Notes under the pieces: model-generated
Seen by the model: the letters and a program-made list of their open reading frames with translations, nothing else
Told to the model about the DNA's origin: nothing
Database searches by the model: none
Made by a program: the position numbers and the translations under genes
Shown here: positions 8,710 through 18,475 of the stretch, one piece after another
Numbering within the stretch: the stretch's first letter is position 1
Layout: every line of letters starts with the position of its first letter
Source of the DNA: Loktanella sp. D2R18
GTDB taxonomy: Bacteria > Pseudomonadota > Alphaproteobacteria > Rhodobacterales > Rhodobacteraceae
Direction: 5' to 3'
Assembly: GCF_003318235.1 (NCBI RefSeq)
Contig: NZ_QOCG01000019.1
Span: 1-64,000, forward strand
DNA length: 64,000 bases

Positions 8710-9301
8710 CGGCCCGCGCACCCCAGCTTGCGTCGTATTCAGCACCGTCAAAACCGGCTTCTTGTTCGGCAAGCATATCCCCCACACTGGGCAGGTCGGC
8801 GCTTTCGTCTTTGGCGGACCAAACCCCTGCGCGCATCAAGGCACGCGCGCATTGGCTATAAACTTCAGCAACGGTGATCACGGCAACGCTGCGCGGCTGG
8901 CAACCCTTTTGATCAAAACGCCCCAGCAAATCAGGATCGACTGAGACAACCGCCCTACCATTCACCCTGATCACATTGTTGGACCCAGGAACAAAAAACA
9001 TCAGGCTAATCCGCCCGTCAGCGACGATATTGCGCAAGGTATCCATACGGTTATTTCCGCGCCAATCGGGCAGCAACAGGGTATTTGCGTCCGCTACGGC
9101 CACCACGGGACCATCATCGCCGCGTGGGCTGCCATCCGTCCCTTCGGGCCCAACGGTCGAAACGACGCAAAACCGCGAAGCGGCGATCCACTTGTGATAT
9201 AGTGGCGTTAGATGGTCCGCGACTTTAATCAAAGAGGCTTTACCGGGCTTACCATAAAGCGCTTCGAGCGCTGCAATACTCGAAATCGTATCATTCACCA
9301 T
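8693..9301 (-). CDS. pyridoxamine 5'-phosphate oxidase-family FMN-binding protein
   Basis: 202 residues. The split-barrel flavin fold is indicated by FCVVSTVGPEGTDGSPRGD, LLLPDWRGNNRMDTLRNIVADGRISLMFFVPG and VIRVNGRAVV. This matches the MSMEG_1061/HugZ-like PPOX subfamily, whose members bind FMN or F420 and act as reductases of unknown substrate; it is not PdxH. The start MVNDTISS overlaps the plsC stop by 11 bp, so it is the last gene of the ftsE-ftsX-plsC unit. Confidence 0.8.
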   Translation of the reverse strand: MVNDTISSIAALEALYGKPGKASLIKVADHLTPLYHKWIAASRFCVVSTVGPEGTDGSPRGDDGPVVAVADANTLLLPDWRGNNRMDTLRNIVADGRISLMFFVPGSNNVIRVNGRAVVSVDPDLLGRFDQKGCQPRSVAVITVAEVYSQCARALMRAGVWSAKDESADLPSVGDMLAEQEAGFDGAEYDASWGARAAKTMW

Positions 9302-10022
9302 TAAACCCGGCCTCCGCATTGAGACGGTCACTCGCTGTCTCTATTTGCTCTTCGAGCAGCGCCATGAACTCCGGGATCTCTAGCCCCGGTTCAATTCGCG
9401 GCAAGAATTCAAAAATAGCGACACCCGGCTTACGGTAAATCCCACGTTTAGGCCAATATATACCCGCATTCGTCGCCACAGGAACAACTGGCTGATCCAA
9501 TTCACGGTACAAAAGGCCTGTACCTATTTTATACTTTGCCTTTGCCCCGGGCGCGATCCGTGTGCCTTGGGGATAAATAATAAGCTGACCGGGCAACGCG
9601 CGCCCAGCTTGCACATCGTCCAACATTTGCTTGATCGCGGCCCCCCGTTTGCCACGGTTGACCGGAATACATCCAATACGCAGACCAAACTGACCAATGA
9701 TCGGTGCGTACTTTAGGATCGCTTTCATGATGAATTTTCCGCGTGGAATCGCCCCGTAAATCGCCAAAACATCCATAAAAGACTGATGCTTCGCGGCAAC
9801 CATGACTTCGTCAGTCGGCGGCGTGCCACGCACTTCCCACTTGAGCCCAATCATCCATGACGCAGACCAACGCACATAGCGCACGTAGGTATGGCAAGCG
9901 GCAATGGCACCGCGCCGCGAAACAATTGCCGCAGGCAAAAACAAGAGCCCAACGACCAACATTGCAACATACATCTGGCCAACGAAAATAAGGGACCGCA
10001 GCCATTGGATTGCATAGCTCAT
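9291..10022 (-). CDS. plsC: 1-acyl-sn-glycerol-3-phosphate acyltransferase
   Basis: 243 residues. An N-terminal membrane helix (about 8-30) precedes the acyltransferase blocks: block I KHQSFMDVL (HX4D catalytic pair), block II around GCIPVNRGKRG, block III YPQGTR (a Gln in place of the more usual Glu of EGTR) and block IV PVVPVATNAG. The enzyme makes phosphatidic acid from lysophosphatidic acid at the inner membrane. The start overlaps the ftsX stop (ATGA), and the link to ftsEX is common in this order. Confidence 0.9.
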   Translation of the reverse strand: MSYAIQWLRSLIFVGQMYVAMLVVGLLFLPAAIVSRRGAIAACHTYVRYVRWSASWMIGLKWEVRGTPPTDEVMVAAKHQSFMDVLAIYGAIPRGKFIMKAILKYAPIIGQFGLRIGCIPVNRGKRGAAIKQMLDDVQAGRALPGQLIIYPQGTRIAPGAKAKYKIGTGLLYRELDQPVVPVATNAGIYWPKRGIYRKPGVAIFEFLPRIEPGLEIPEFMALLEEQIETASDRLNAEAGFNGE

Positions 10023-10891
10023 GTTTGTTCCTTCAACCTTGTCATTGCCGCCGCCCGGGTGGCGAAAAACGCGACGCCTGCCGCGAGTAGTGGAATAAGC
10101 ACGGGCCACATCCAACCCACGCCCGAAAAACCGATCTCGGCAAAAAAACCGCCGCCATCGGGCAAAATCTGCACCACAATCACGCCCATTACAACGCCAG
10201 CAATTGCGCCTGCTCCTGCACGCAACGTAAAACGTCGCACAAAAGCGCGCGCGATATAGACATCACGCGCGCCAACAAGGCGTAGCACCCGGATCACTTG
10301 CACATTCGCGGCAAGCGAGGCTTGGGCCGCAAGCGTGATCATCGCCGCAACGCAGGCAGCAATCAGCAAAATCACCAGCCACCCAATCAACCGCACACGC
10401 GCGGCGGCCGCCAAAAGCGGATCGCGCCAATCGCCATGATCATCAAAGACGGCTCCGGGAATTTCAGCGTCAAACCGCGCCTGAAGCCCGGCCGGATCAT
10501 AGGGCGGATCATCTGCGATCACTTCTATCAGCTGAGGTATCGGCAAACTATCAAGCGGTATTTCTGTGCCGAACCACGGGGTCAGCAAAGCCTCTTGTTC
10601 ATCAGCGGTAAGCGCATGGGCGCTAGCCACACCCGGTGTGGTTTCTAGAATTTGCAGGGCTTTTTGCAGCGAGTCGGTATCCGCGGGAAGCCGCAGTGTC
10701 GCCGCTTGCGCCAATTCATCGGCCCAACGGTCCGCAACACGTCCCGCAGACATCGAAAGCGCCAGTGCAATCACCGCTAAAAACGCCATGACCGCGGCTA
10801 CAAATATGGTCAGCCGCGCGGTTAGCCCTGTTGGCGGAACCACCCGATCCGCCTGCGGATCACCGATGATTAGGTCCAAAAGCAGTTTCAT
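10019..10891 (-). CDS. ftsX: cell division ABC-type permease FtsX
   Basis: 290 residues with the FtsX plan: a cytoplasmic N-terminus, TM1 at about 28-50, a periplasmic domain of about 120 residues (AQAATLRLPADTDSLQKAL onward), then three more TM helices after residue about 175. FtsEX links ATP hydrolysis to activation of septal peptidoglycan hydrolases. It overlaps ftsE by ATGA and plsC by ATGA, so translation is coupled along the operon. Confidence 0.92.
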   Translation of the reverse strand: MKLLLDLIIGDPQADRVVPPTGLTARLTIFVAAVMAFLAVIALALSMSAGRVADRWADELAQAATLRLPADTDSLQKALQILETTPGVASAHALTADEQEALLTPWFGTEIPLDSLPIPQLIEVIADDPPYDPAGLQARFDAEIPGAVFDDHGDWRDPLLAAAARVRLIGWLVILLIAACVAAMITLAAQASLAANVQVIRVLRLVGARDVYIARAFVRRFTLRAGAGAIAGVVMGVIVVQILPDGGGFFAEIGFSGVGWMWPVLIPLLAAGVAFFATRAAAMTRLKEQT

Positions 10892-11562
10892 AGAACCGCC
10901 CCCGCGCTGGTCAATTGCTCGTCTTTCAACCGTAAGATTCGCGCATCGACGTCAGATTTCAGCGATCGGATCATCGCTAGATCATGGGTCGCGATCAGCA
11001 CGGTCTTGCCCATCCGGTTAAGCTCAACCAATAAGGCCAGCAACCGCTGCGACATCTCCCAATCGACATTGCCGGTCGGCTCATCCGCGATAATTACATC
11101 AGGCGACATGATCACCGCGCGCGCAAGTGCGGCGCGCTGGCGTTCGCCGCCGGACAGTTCGGGCGGGCACTGCCCTGATTGCTTGGAAAGTCCGACCCAA
11201 GTCAACAATTCCTTGAGATTTTCACTGGCCTCAGAAACACGGTCAGCCACAATCAAAGGCAGCGCAATATTTTCAGCGACGCTCAGGTGATCAAGGAACT
11301 GGCAATCTTGGTGAACCACCCCAATGCGTCGGCGGGACATCGCCACCGCGTCGCGATCAAGCGTGTGCGCGTCCTGCCCAAACAGCCGAACTTTGCCGCG
11401 TTGCGCCTGCAAATCGGCGTAACACAGCCGCAACAGCGTGGTCTTTCCCGCACCAGAAGGCCCCGTCAAAAACTGGAACGAACCTGGTGCAAGTGTTAGG
11501 GATAATTGGGAAAAAAGGGCTGTGCCCCCGTGGCCATAGGACACATTATCCAATTCAATCAC
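10888..11562 (-). CDS. ftsE: cell division ATP-binding protein FtsE
   Basis: 224 residues. Walker A GPSGAGKTTLL, Q-loop region VVHQDCQFLDHL, ABC signature LSGGERQRAALARA, Walker B VIIADEPTGNVD and the switch histidine in LIATHD are all intact. Partner of FtsX. The start is GTG with AAGGA six bases upstream. First gene of the ftsE-ftsX-plsC-PPOX unit; its promoter must lie in the 166-bp gap shared with the divergent zinc-ribbon gene. Confidence 0.95.
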   Translation of the reverse strand: MIELDNVSYGHGGTALFSQLSLTLAPGSFQFLTGPSGAGKTTLLRLCYADLQAQRGKVRLFGQDAHTLDRDAVAMSRRRIGVVHQDCQFLDHLSVAENIALPLIVADRVSEASENLKELLTWVGLSKQSGQCPPELSGGERQRAALARAVIMSPDVIIADEPTGNVDWEMSQRLLALLVELNRMGKTVLIATHDLAMIRSLKSDVDARILRLKDEQLTSAGAVL

Positions 11563-11615
11563 GGCTTTTCCTTTGCGTCATGCGCCTGTATTGCCTAAAT
11601 CAACGTGAGGATACA

Positions 11616-11672
11616 ATGACCGCCCGGATCACATTCGAGCAAATGCTTTGCGTTTGTCCCGATTATTGTTAG
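11616..11672 (+). CDS. possible 18-residue Cys-rich leader peptide
   Basis: A short frame reads MTARITFEQMLCVCPDYC and is preceded by GTGAGG five bases before the ATG. Three of the last seven residues are cysteines. It lies 56 bp upstream of the zinc-ribbon protein gene and on the same strand, in an intergenic gap that otherwise has no gene. It may be a regulatory leader peptide, or chance. No clear attenuator hairpin is visible after it, only a weak AATT-GAGT-AATT repeat before a T run. Confidence 0.3.
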   Translation: MTARITFEQMLCVCPDYC

Positions 11673-11728
11673 ATTACAGGCAGTTTTGTGAATTGAGTAA
11701 TTGTTTTTCGGGCTGAAGGATAAGAATA

Positions 11729-12604
11729 ATGCGGCTAATTTGCCCCAAATGTAATGCACAATATGATGTGTCCAGCGACGCAATTCCCGCCGGTGGGCGC
11801 GATGTGCAATGTTCCAGCTGTTCGCACACATGGTTCCAAACCGAAAAGCCCGCCGAAGCGGCCAGTGTCGTAGCGCCTGCTGCGCACACCCCAACCGCTG
11901 CCCCTGCCGCGCAATCTCGGGTCGTAACACAGGTCGAAAACGCAGTTACTAAACGCAAACCCCTCGATTCTTCTATCGCAGACATCTTGCGCCAGGAAGC
12001 CGCGCGCGAACAAGCCGCCGCCGAAGCCAAAGTCGCGGAGCAAACACAGCCCGCCGCTGAAACGCCTGCTGAACCCCGTCGCAATGACCCGGTTACCGCT
12101 GAAGAAACGCGCCGCCGCATTTCAATGATGGCCGAAGAAGATACGCATGCGCCCGCGGCTGTAGCCGCCGCCGCAACAGGCGCCGTATCTGATGACACAA
12201 ACATGCGCACCGTGCCAAGCATTGATGAAATCAACCAACAGCTACGCACCCGGTCGCAATCTGGCGATGGCGCCAATCTAACCGACGCCGAACAACAAGA
12301 AGTCGTGCAGCGCCGCGGTTTCCGTCGCGGCTTTTCCTTTATGCTTATTTTGATCGCGCTCGCGATTGCGCCCTATATCTTTGCGGATCAAATCGTCGCA
12401 AAGTTCCCGCAGGTGGCGGAACCCATGGCAGCATACATCGAAGTTATGGATAACCTGCGGCTGTGGTTGAACGACCAGTTCCAGACGCTGCGTGGCCTAA
12501 TTGCAGAATACACCGGATCAGCGGCAGAACCAACTGAACCCGCCGTGCCCGGCCCTGCGGTTGAAAGCACGGCACCGGCAGCGCCTGCCGCACCGTCAGA
12601 GTAA
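11729..12604 (+). CDS. MJ0042-type zinc-ribbon membrane protein
   Basis: 291 residues. The N-terminus MRLICPKCNAQYDVSSDAIP...VQCSSCSHTWF is a CxxC-CxxC zinc ribbon of the MJ0042/zinc_ribbon_5 family. A long Ala/Pro/Glu-rich linker follows (about 40-190), then one membrane helix around residues 200-220 (GFSFMLILIALAIAPYIFA) and an Ala/Pro-rich tail. Proteins with this plan are common in alphaproteobacteria near ftsEX; their role is not established. The 3' end almost touches the convergent DUF4175 gene. Confidence 0.82.
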   Translation: MRLICPKCNAQYDVSSDAIPAGGRDVQCSSCSHTWFQTEKPAEAASVVAPAAHTPTAAPAAQSRVVTQVENAVTKRKPLDSSIADILRQEAAREQAAAEAKVAEQTQPAAETPAEPRRNDPVTAEETRRRISMMAEEDTHAPAAVAAAATGAVSDDTNMRTVPSIDEINQQLRTRSQSGDGANLTDAEQQEVVQRRGFRRGFSFMLILIALAIAPYIFADQIVAKFPQVAEPMAAYIEVMDNLRLWLNDQFQTLRGLIAEYTGSAAEPTEPAVPGPAVESTAPAAPAAPSE

Positions 12605-12607
12605 ACG

Positions 12608-15139
12608 CTAAAATTGATCGAGCAAGCGGCGCAGGTAGTCGCGCTCGATCTCTGGGCGCTCTTGCTCGCCTGATCGGCGCCGGATTTCATCCAGCAGCTC
12701 TTCGGCGCGTCGATTAACATCCACGCCGCCTAGCAATTCTTGTTCGGTCCCGGATTGCCCCGTGTTACCAATTTCGCGCCCCAAAGGATCGCGTGCCCCC
12801 GGCACGGGCCGTCCTGATGCTTCGCCTTGTTCGGTGCCTTGGCCTGGATCGTCATTCCCGTTTTCTGCCAAGGACTGCCCCAATTCACGCATACCATTGC
12901 GCAAGGCGTTCATTGCCTCGGCTTGGCGATCGATTGCTTCGGCCAAATCGCCGTTGCGCAGCGCCTCTTCGGCCCCGTCCATCGCGCCTTCTGCCTGTTC
13001 TAACGATTGGCGTGCAATTTCGCCGGCTTCGCCATCCAAGCTTGGTAACCCATCGCGTTGCCGTTGCAATTCATCGCGCAACGCTTGCTGACGTTCGGCA
13101 AGGCTCTGGCCGCCACCTTGACCATCTTCGCCGGTGTCACCGCCTGATCCGCTATTGCCAGGTTCTTGCCCCTGCTCGCCCTGCTGGCCCTGTTGCTCAC
13201 CCGGTTCGGTGCCGTCTTGACCTTGCTCGCCTTGCTGCCCCGGCTGGGGTTGCTGCCCTTGGGGGGCGGGATTGAACTGTTCTTGCAACTCGCGGAAGGC
13301 ATCATCTGACAGTTCTTCTTGATCGCGCAGGGTCTCCGCGAGGTCTTGCATTGATTGCTGACCCGGCGTTTGCGGGCCGTCGCCGCCTTCGCCTTGGGTG
13401 ACGCGCATGTTTTCCATCAGCTCATTAAGTTGTTCCATCAGCTCTGCAGCTTCGGCCATGCGGCCTTCTTGCATGAGCTCTTCGATGCGATCCATCAAGG
13501 CTTGGATTTCATCCATGGACAGTTCTGTGGCATTTTCGCTGTTGTCGGCCTGATCCGTGCCATTGCTCGGCTCTGATTCTTCGGCAAGCAAGCGCATATA
13601 GTCATCTGTCGCTTCGCGTAGCTCTTGCATCAGCTCGGCAATTTCGGCGTCCGATGCACCATTGCGCATCGCTTCTGCCAGCCGTTCTTGCGCCCGTTCA
13701 AGTCGTTTGCGCGCGTCCGCTAGCCGCCCATCTTCAAGCTGCACGGCCAAATCCCACAGCGCCTGCACAATCTCGGCCTGCCCATCATCATTCATGCCGA
13801 ATTCGGACATCCGATCCAATTGGCGAATGATTGTGCGCAAGCGTAAATACGATGTCTCTTCGATACCAAGTTCATCAGGCCGGTGCGTCATCGCACGCAA
13901 CACCTGATTCACACGTACGACGTTGGCCTTGGACCACATCAGGTCGCGCCGCTGTTCGATCACTGCCTTCGCAAAGGGGCGGAAAAACCGGCGCCCCGGC
14001 AGGATCATCTTCTCGGCCATTGCATCTGTCACCTGTCCAGCCGCATCCACGACCTGAACTTGCATCGTAACCGGAAGATTGGCGAGGAGATGTTCGCTCA
14101 GGTCATCAATCAGCAGCGCATCAAAATCGGTACGCGATCCAGTATAAGGCATCGGCAGGTCGATCACCAATGGATCAATCGGATCGGGGTCGATCGTCAG
14201 CCCGTATTCTCGGGGCACTTGCGTCAAATCAAGCGTGATCGTCGCGGTCCCTGTTTCGACGCCGTAGTCATCAAATGCCATGAAGGGTTGTGAAAATTCG
14301 CCCATTGCATCCGCTTCAATCGGCCCGGTTAGTTCTACCTCTGGGGGCTCGTCTGGGATTGCGGTGATGTCCCATGCGATCCCATTGTCGCCCAATACTG
14401 ACAATGTACCAGACTGGGTGATATCAAATTTCTGTTGCGGTTCGGACGCCGCGGCGACCTCGCCCGTGCGCCCGGACACGGTTTCAGCCAAGGTCAGTGC
14501 GCCAACTTCACCGTATAACCGCAGCGTGACTTGGCTGCCCGTGGGGACAGACAAACCGCCAGCAGGCACATCGTTTAAATAGATCGCAGGTTTGCCTGTG
14601 TATGCTGGCGGTTCGACCCAGCCTTCCCAGACCGGGCCCGCAAGAAGGGTATCATTGCTTCCCGAAACCACATCGCCCACCGATGTAATCCGCAAAAGTG
14701 ATCCGAACAAAAGCGCCACGACAAAAAACAAAAGCGCCATAAACCGCAGCCCGTAAGGGTCACGATCCGTCAACTTCAGATCTGGTTCGATCGCATGCGC
14801 CGATTTGGTACGTTCCGCCATACGGGCCAGATGCGCCTGCCACACGGCGGTTGATGCGGGGTCATTGCCGCCAATCGCTTGGGTATCGGCAATGGCCGCA
14901 ATCGGGCGGCCCGGCATGGCGGCATCAACACGCGCAATCGCTTCCAGTCTCGAGGGAACCCGAAACCAGCGTAGCCCCCAAAACAACGTGCTAAACGTCG
15001 CAACCGCGCTGACGACAACGGCGGCCCAAAACAGCTCAAGCGGCATTGTTTCATGCCAGCCCATCATCATAGTAGCAAGAATCAATAACAACACTGTCCA
15101 TAGAGGCCAGAACGCCCGCATAAGCTGCTCGGCCAACAT
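12608..15139 (-). CDS. TIGR02302/DUF4175 family low-complexity membrane protein
   Basis: 843 residues from the first ATG. Two membrane helices near the N-terminus (about 10-55) and one at about 130-150 are followed by a large periplasmic part with beta-rich repeats, a coiled-coil helical region (about 440-620, many Glu/Arg/Ala/Leu heptads) and a Gly/Gln/Glu low-complexity stretch (about 615-690). This is the alphaproteobacterial family TIGR02302, function unknown. Homologues I recall begin a little upstream with MTDP; here the in-frame sequence LTDPSDHLRHLRLP lies just before the ATG and is led by a CTG codon with GGGAG seven bases upstream, so the true start may be CTG at 15202. Last gene of the argH-lysA unit. 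Confidence 0.85.
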   Translation of the reverse strand: MLAEQLMRAFWPLWTVLLLILATMMMGWHETMPLELFWAAVVVSAVATFSTLFWGLRWFRVPSRLEAIARVDAAMPGRPIAAIADTQAIGGNDPASTAVWQAHLARMAERTKSAHAIEPDLKLTDRDPYGLRFMALLFFVVALLFGSLLRITSVGDVVSGSNDTLLAGPVWEGWVEPPAYTGKPAIYLNDVPAGGLSVPTGSQVTLRLYGEVGALTLAETVSGRTGEVAAASEPQQKFDITQSGTLSVLGDNGIAWDITAIPDEPPEVELTGPIEADAMGEFSQPFMAFDDYGVETGTATITLDLTQVPREYGLTIDPDPIDPLVIDLPMPYTGSRTDFDALLIDDLSEHLLANLPVTMQVQVVDAAGQVTDAMAEKMILPGRRFFRPFAKAVIEQRRDLMWSKANVVRVNQVLRAMTHRPDELGIEETSYLRLRTIIRQLDRMSEFGMNDDGQAEIVQALWDLAVQLEDGRLADARKRLERAQERLAEAMRNGASDAEIAELMQELREATDDYMRLLAEESEPSNGTDQADNSENATELSMDEIQALMDRIEELMQEGRMAEAAELMEQLNELMENMRVTQGEGGDGPQTPGQQSMQDLAETLRDQEELSDDAFRELQEQFNPAPQGQQPQPGQQGEQGQDGTEPGEQQGQQGEQGQEPGNSGSGGDTGEDGQGGGQSLAERQQALRDELQRQRDGLPSLDGEAGEIARQSLEQAEGAMDGAEEALRNGDLAEAIDRQAEAMNALRNGMRELGQSLAENGNDDPGQGTEQGEASGRPVPGARDPLGREIGNTGQSGTEQELLGGVDVNRRAEELLDEIRRRSGEQERPEIERDYLRRLLDQF

Positions 15140-15215
15140 TCCCGCCTGCGTGAGCGTAATCGGCAGCCGCAGATGGCGCAGGTGATCGCTTGGGTCGGTC
15201 AGCGGGGCTCTCCCT

Positions 15216-16493
15216 TTAGTCTGGCGTCGACAGCCATGGTGGGAGTGTATCGCGCGCGATCATATCTTCATAGGTCGGACGTTGGCGGATAACCGCAAAT
15301 TGATCACCATCCACCAAAACTTCGGGGATTAGCGGTCGTGAGTTGTACTCAGAAGCCATCACAGCCCCATATGCACCCGCTGAGCGGAACGCGATCAGAT
15401 CATCCGCTGCAACCGCAGGCATTTCACGCGCTTTGGCAAAGGTATCGCCACTTTCACAGATCGGGCCAACAATATCGTATTTGGCGGGCTCACAGCCCGG
15501 TGCGGGTTCAACCACAGGCACGATATCATGCCATGCCTCATACATCGCGGGACGAATCAAATCGTTCATCGCGCCATCAATGATCAAAAACTCGCGGTCT
15601 TCGCCGGACTTTACATAGATCACTTTGGACACGAGCAACCCGGCATTGCCCGCAATCAAGCGGCCCGGCTCAATCTCAATCTCGCAGCCCAGATGACCAA
15701 CAGCGCGTTGCACCATCGCGCCGTAATCTGTCGGCAAAGGTGGGGCGTCATTTGACCGCGTGTAAGGAATGCCTAAACCGCCACCCAAATCTAGGCGGGT
15801 AATTTCATGGCCGTCGGCGCGCAGCTGTTCAGTCAGCTCTGCGACCTTGGCATAAGCGGCTTCAAATGGGGCAAGTTCGGTTAGTTGCGATCCGATATGC
15901 ACATCGATCCCGATCACCTTGAGGCCCGGCAAGTTTGCGGCCATCGCATAAACGTCGCGCGCGCGCGAAATTGGGATGCCAAATTTGTTTTCAGACTTAC
16001 CCGTTGCGATTTTGGCATGGGTTTTGGCATCTACATCAGGGTTCACCCGCACGGTGATTGGCGCAACTGTGCCCAGTGATTGCGCGACCTTATCAAGCAT
16101 GATCATCTCAGGCTCGCTTTCGACATTGAACTGGCGAATACCACCTTCCAACGCCTGACGCATTTCGTCAGCGGTTTTGCCAACGCCCGAAAACACAATC
16201 CGGTCGCCGGGGACGCCAGCGGCCTTGGCGCGCAGATATTCACCGATGGACACAACATCCATCCCCGCGCCTTGATCGGCAAGAATTTTCAGGACAGCCT
16301 GATTAGAGAGCGACTTCATCGCAAAACAGACCAGATGATCACCCCAAGACAGAGCATCATCAAACAAGGTAAAGTGACGTTTCAGTGTTGCGGTCGAATA
16401 CACATAAAACGGGGTGCCTACTGCAGCGGCAATGTCAGCGATGGGCACATCTTCGGCGTAAAGCGCGCCGTCACGATACAAAAAATGGTCCAA
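15216..16493 (-). CDS. lysA: diaminopimelate decarboxylase
   Basis: 425 residues. LysA decarboxylates meso-diaminopimelate to L-lysine. The alanine-racemase-like barrel holds the PLP lysine in CFAMKS (K60), HIGSQ, DLGGGLGIPY and EPGR; the C-terminal domain has the substrate cysteine in GPICESGDTFA and the AGAYGAVMASEYNSRP motif with the partner tyrosine. Located in the argH - lipoprotein - DUF2834 - lysA - DUF4175 order typical of Rhodobacterales. Confidence 0.97.
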   Translation of the reverse strand: MDHFLYRDGALYAEDVPIADIAAAVGTPFYVYSTATLKRHFTLFDDALSWGDHLVCFAMKSLSNQAVLKILADQGAGMDVVSIGEYLRAKAAGVPGDRIVFSGVGKTADEMRQALEGGIRQFNVESEPEMIMLDKVAQSLGTVAPITVRVNPDVDAKTHAKIATGKSENKFGIPISRARDVYAMAANLPGLKVIGIDVHIGSQLTELAPFEAAYAKVAELTEQLRADGHEITRLDLGGGLGIPYTRSNDAPPLPTDYGAMVQRAVGHLGCEIEIEPGRLIAGNAGLLVSKVIYVKSGEDREFLIIDGAMNDLIRPAMYEAWHDIVPVVEPAPGCEPAKYDIVGPICESGDTFAKAREMPAVAADDLIAFRSAGAYGAVMASEYNSRPLIPEVLVDGDQFAVIRQRPTYEDMIARDTLPPWLSTPD

Positions 16494-16565
16494 ACCGGTC
16501 TTCCTTGTCCAAAATCAGTCTTGGACATAGCAGATCAGCCCCAAAGACCAACCCTGATTTACAGC

Positions 16566-16904
16566 CTAAAGGTTGCGATTTATGGAACCGTCGCGTGCAT
16601 AAACCACACGGTTGCGTAGATAAAGATAGAGCGGCAAACCACAACTCACCCCAATGCAGATCGTTGCAGCAACTGCCCACAGGCTGCGCAAATTACGTGT
16701 TTTCGCGACTTCGGACAATATCCATATGATCAGCACCACGGCGCTGATCACAAGGTCCCACGTCAAACCTGTCGATGCCAAATTGGCGCGCCAAGCATCC
16801 ACCAGCGCAAAGAGGCTCCAACCTTCGGCCAGAAACCATTGCACAAAGAAATACATCGGATGCACGGCACCCCAAATCGCAAGGATCAGGAAGACGAAAC
16901 GCAT
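16566..16904 (-). CDS. DUF2834-like small membrane protein
   Basis: 112 residues with three or four membrane helices (about 3-22, 48-64, 70-95). The TWDLVISAVVLIIWILSE core is the DUF2834 signature. Function is unknown. Its ATG overlaps the lipoprotein stop by one base (TAATG) and 72 bp separate it from lysA. Confidence 0.75.
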   Translation of the reverse strand: MRFVFLILAIWGAVHPMYFFVQWFLAEGWSLFALVDAWRANLASTGLTWDLVISAVVLIIWILSEVAKTRNLRSLWAVAATICIGVSCGLPLYLYLRNRVVYARDGSINRNL

Positions 16905-17077
16905 TAAAGGTTCGCGCCTATAGAGACTGTACCGTTTGTCGCGCCTAATGATGTTGATGTGCTTACGCCACCGGTACCCGCGTTAATGCCAACGTTGGCA
17001 GACGGTGTCCACGGCGCGCCGTCAGCGCCACAACCGGCAAGGGCAGCAATGGCCAAAATCAATGCAATATTCTTCAT
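16904..17077 (-). CDS. small lipoprotein between argH and lysA
   Basis: 57 residues. [23 protein letters not shown] has a lipoprotein signal peptide with the lipobox LAGC, so the mature chain would start at Cys15 and has only about 42 residues, rich in Gly/Thr/Ser/Asn. The ATG overlaps the argH stop (ATGA), which fixes the start. Analogous tiny lipoproteins next to argH or lysA occur in many proteobacteria (LptM-like position), but this sequence is only loosely similar. Confidence 0.75.
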   Translation of the reverse strand: MKNIALILAIAALAGCGADGAPWTPSANVGINAGTGGVSTSTSLGATNGTVSIGANL

Positions 17078-18462
17078 TTTAATTTCTCTCTCCAATAGGC
17101 GGCTTGGGCGCGGACTTGTGCAGGGGCAGTGCCGCCCAAACTCATCCGCGAGTCGACCGAATTTTCGACGCCCAATACGTCGAATACATCTGCGCGAATA
17201 TCCGCGTGAACCGTTTGCATATCTTCTAGCGTCAGATCAGGAAGATCACATTCCTTGCCTTCGGCCATCGCGACAAGCGACCCGGTCACATGGTGCGCAT
17301 CCCGGAAAGGTAGCCCAAGTTCGCGCACGAGCCAATCGGCAAGATCCGTAGCCGTTGAAAACCCGCTAGAAGCCGCCTGTTTTAGGCTTTCGCGATTGGC
17401 CGTCATGTCGGCAACCATGCCCGACATTGCCGCCAGCGCGAGCATCAGATTGTCAGCCGCATCAAAGGTTTGTTCTTTGTCTTCCTGCATATCCTTAGAG
17501 TAGGTCAGCGGCAGACCCTTCATTACGGTCATCAATGCAACATTGGCGCCGAAAATCCGGCCAATCTTGGCGCGAATCAGCTCGGCGGCGTCGGGGTTGC
17601 GCTTTTGCGGCATGATCGATGATCCCGTGGACCATTTGTCTGACATCTTCACGAACCGAAACTGCGCTGATGACCAGATCACCAGTTCTTCGGCCATGCG
17701 TGAAAGGTGCATCGCACAAATGCTGCTTGCCGCCAGAAATTCGAGCGCGAAATCGCGGTCAGACACGGCGTCCAATGAATTCGTCATCGGGCGATCAAAA
17801 CCAAGCTCTTTAGCTGTCATTTCACGATCAATCGGGAAAGACGTACCCGCAAGCGCTGCAGCACCCAATGGCGATGTATTCATCCGTTTGCGCGCATCCG
17901 CAAAGCGCGACCTGTCACGGTCAAACATTTCAACATACGCCAACATGTGATGACCCCAAGTGACGGGCTGCGCGGTTTGCAGATGTGTAAAACCGGGCAT
18001 GACCCAATCGGCCCCGGCTTCGGCCTGTCCCAAAAGCGCTTTTTGCAGACCGGCAAGTGCCGCATCCGCCAGATCACATTGATCACGTACCCAAAGCCGA
18101 AAGTCGACGGCAACCTGATCATTGCGTGACCGCGCCGTATGCAAACGGCCCGCAGGTTCGCCAACAATTTCCTTCAGCCGCGATTCGACGTTCATATGGA
18201 TGTCTTCAAGCGCGGCAGAAAATGTGAAATTTCCTGTTTCAATCTCTGACAATACGGTGACCAAGCCTTCCTTAATCGCCGCGGCATCGGTATCTGTGAT
18301 GATGCCTGTGGCAGCCAACATGGTGGCATGGGCAAGCGATCCCGCGATGTCTTGCGGCGCAAGGCGCTGATCATACCCGATTGAGGCATTAATCGCCTCC
18401 ATAATCGCGTCTGGTCCGGCGGCGAAACGTCCGCCCCACATCGTATTTGCGGTCTTGGTCAT
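17074..18462 (-). CDS. argH: argininosuccinate lyase
   Basis: 462 residues. It splits argininosuccinate into arginine and fumarate, the last step of arginine synthesis. Family motifs: [18 protein letters not shown] at the N-terminus, [22 protein letters not shown], the catalytic loop [12 protein letters not shown], and the C-terminal [13 protein letters not shown]. First gene of its operon. Its ATG is only 13 bp from the start of the divergent TlpA gene. Confidence 0.97.
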   Translation of the reverse strand: MTKTANTMWGGRFAAGPDAIMEAINASIGYDQRLAPQDIAGSLAHATMLAATGIITDTDAAAIKEGLVTVLSEIETGNFTFSAALEDIHMNVESRLKEIVGEPAGRLHTARSRNDQVAVDFRLWVRDQCDLADAALAGLQKALLGQAEAGADWVMPGFTHLQTAQPVTWGHHMLAYVEMFDRDRSRFADARKRMNTSPLGAAALAGTSFPIDREMTAKELGFDRPMTNSLDAVSDRDFALEFLAASSICAMHLSRMAEELVIWSSAQFRFVKMSDKWSTGSSIMPQKRNPDAAELIRAKIGRIFGANVALMTVMKGLPLTYSKDMQEDKEQTFDAADNLMLALAAMSGMVADMTANRESLKQAASSGFSTATDLADWLVRELGLPFRDAHHVTGSLVAMAEGKECDLPDLTLEDMQTVHADIRADVFDVLGVENSVDSRMSLGGTAPAQVRAQAAYWREKLK

Positions 18463-18475
18463 GAGGAAAAAGCCT

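Noticed and set aside
13130-13290. Short direct repeats rich in ccttgctcgcc
   Set aside because: They code for the Gly/Gln/Glu low-complexity part of the DUF4175 protein, not a separate repeat element.
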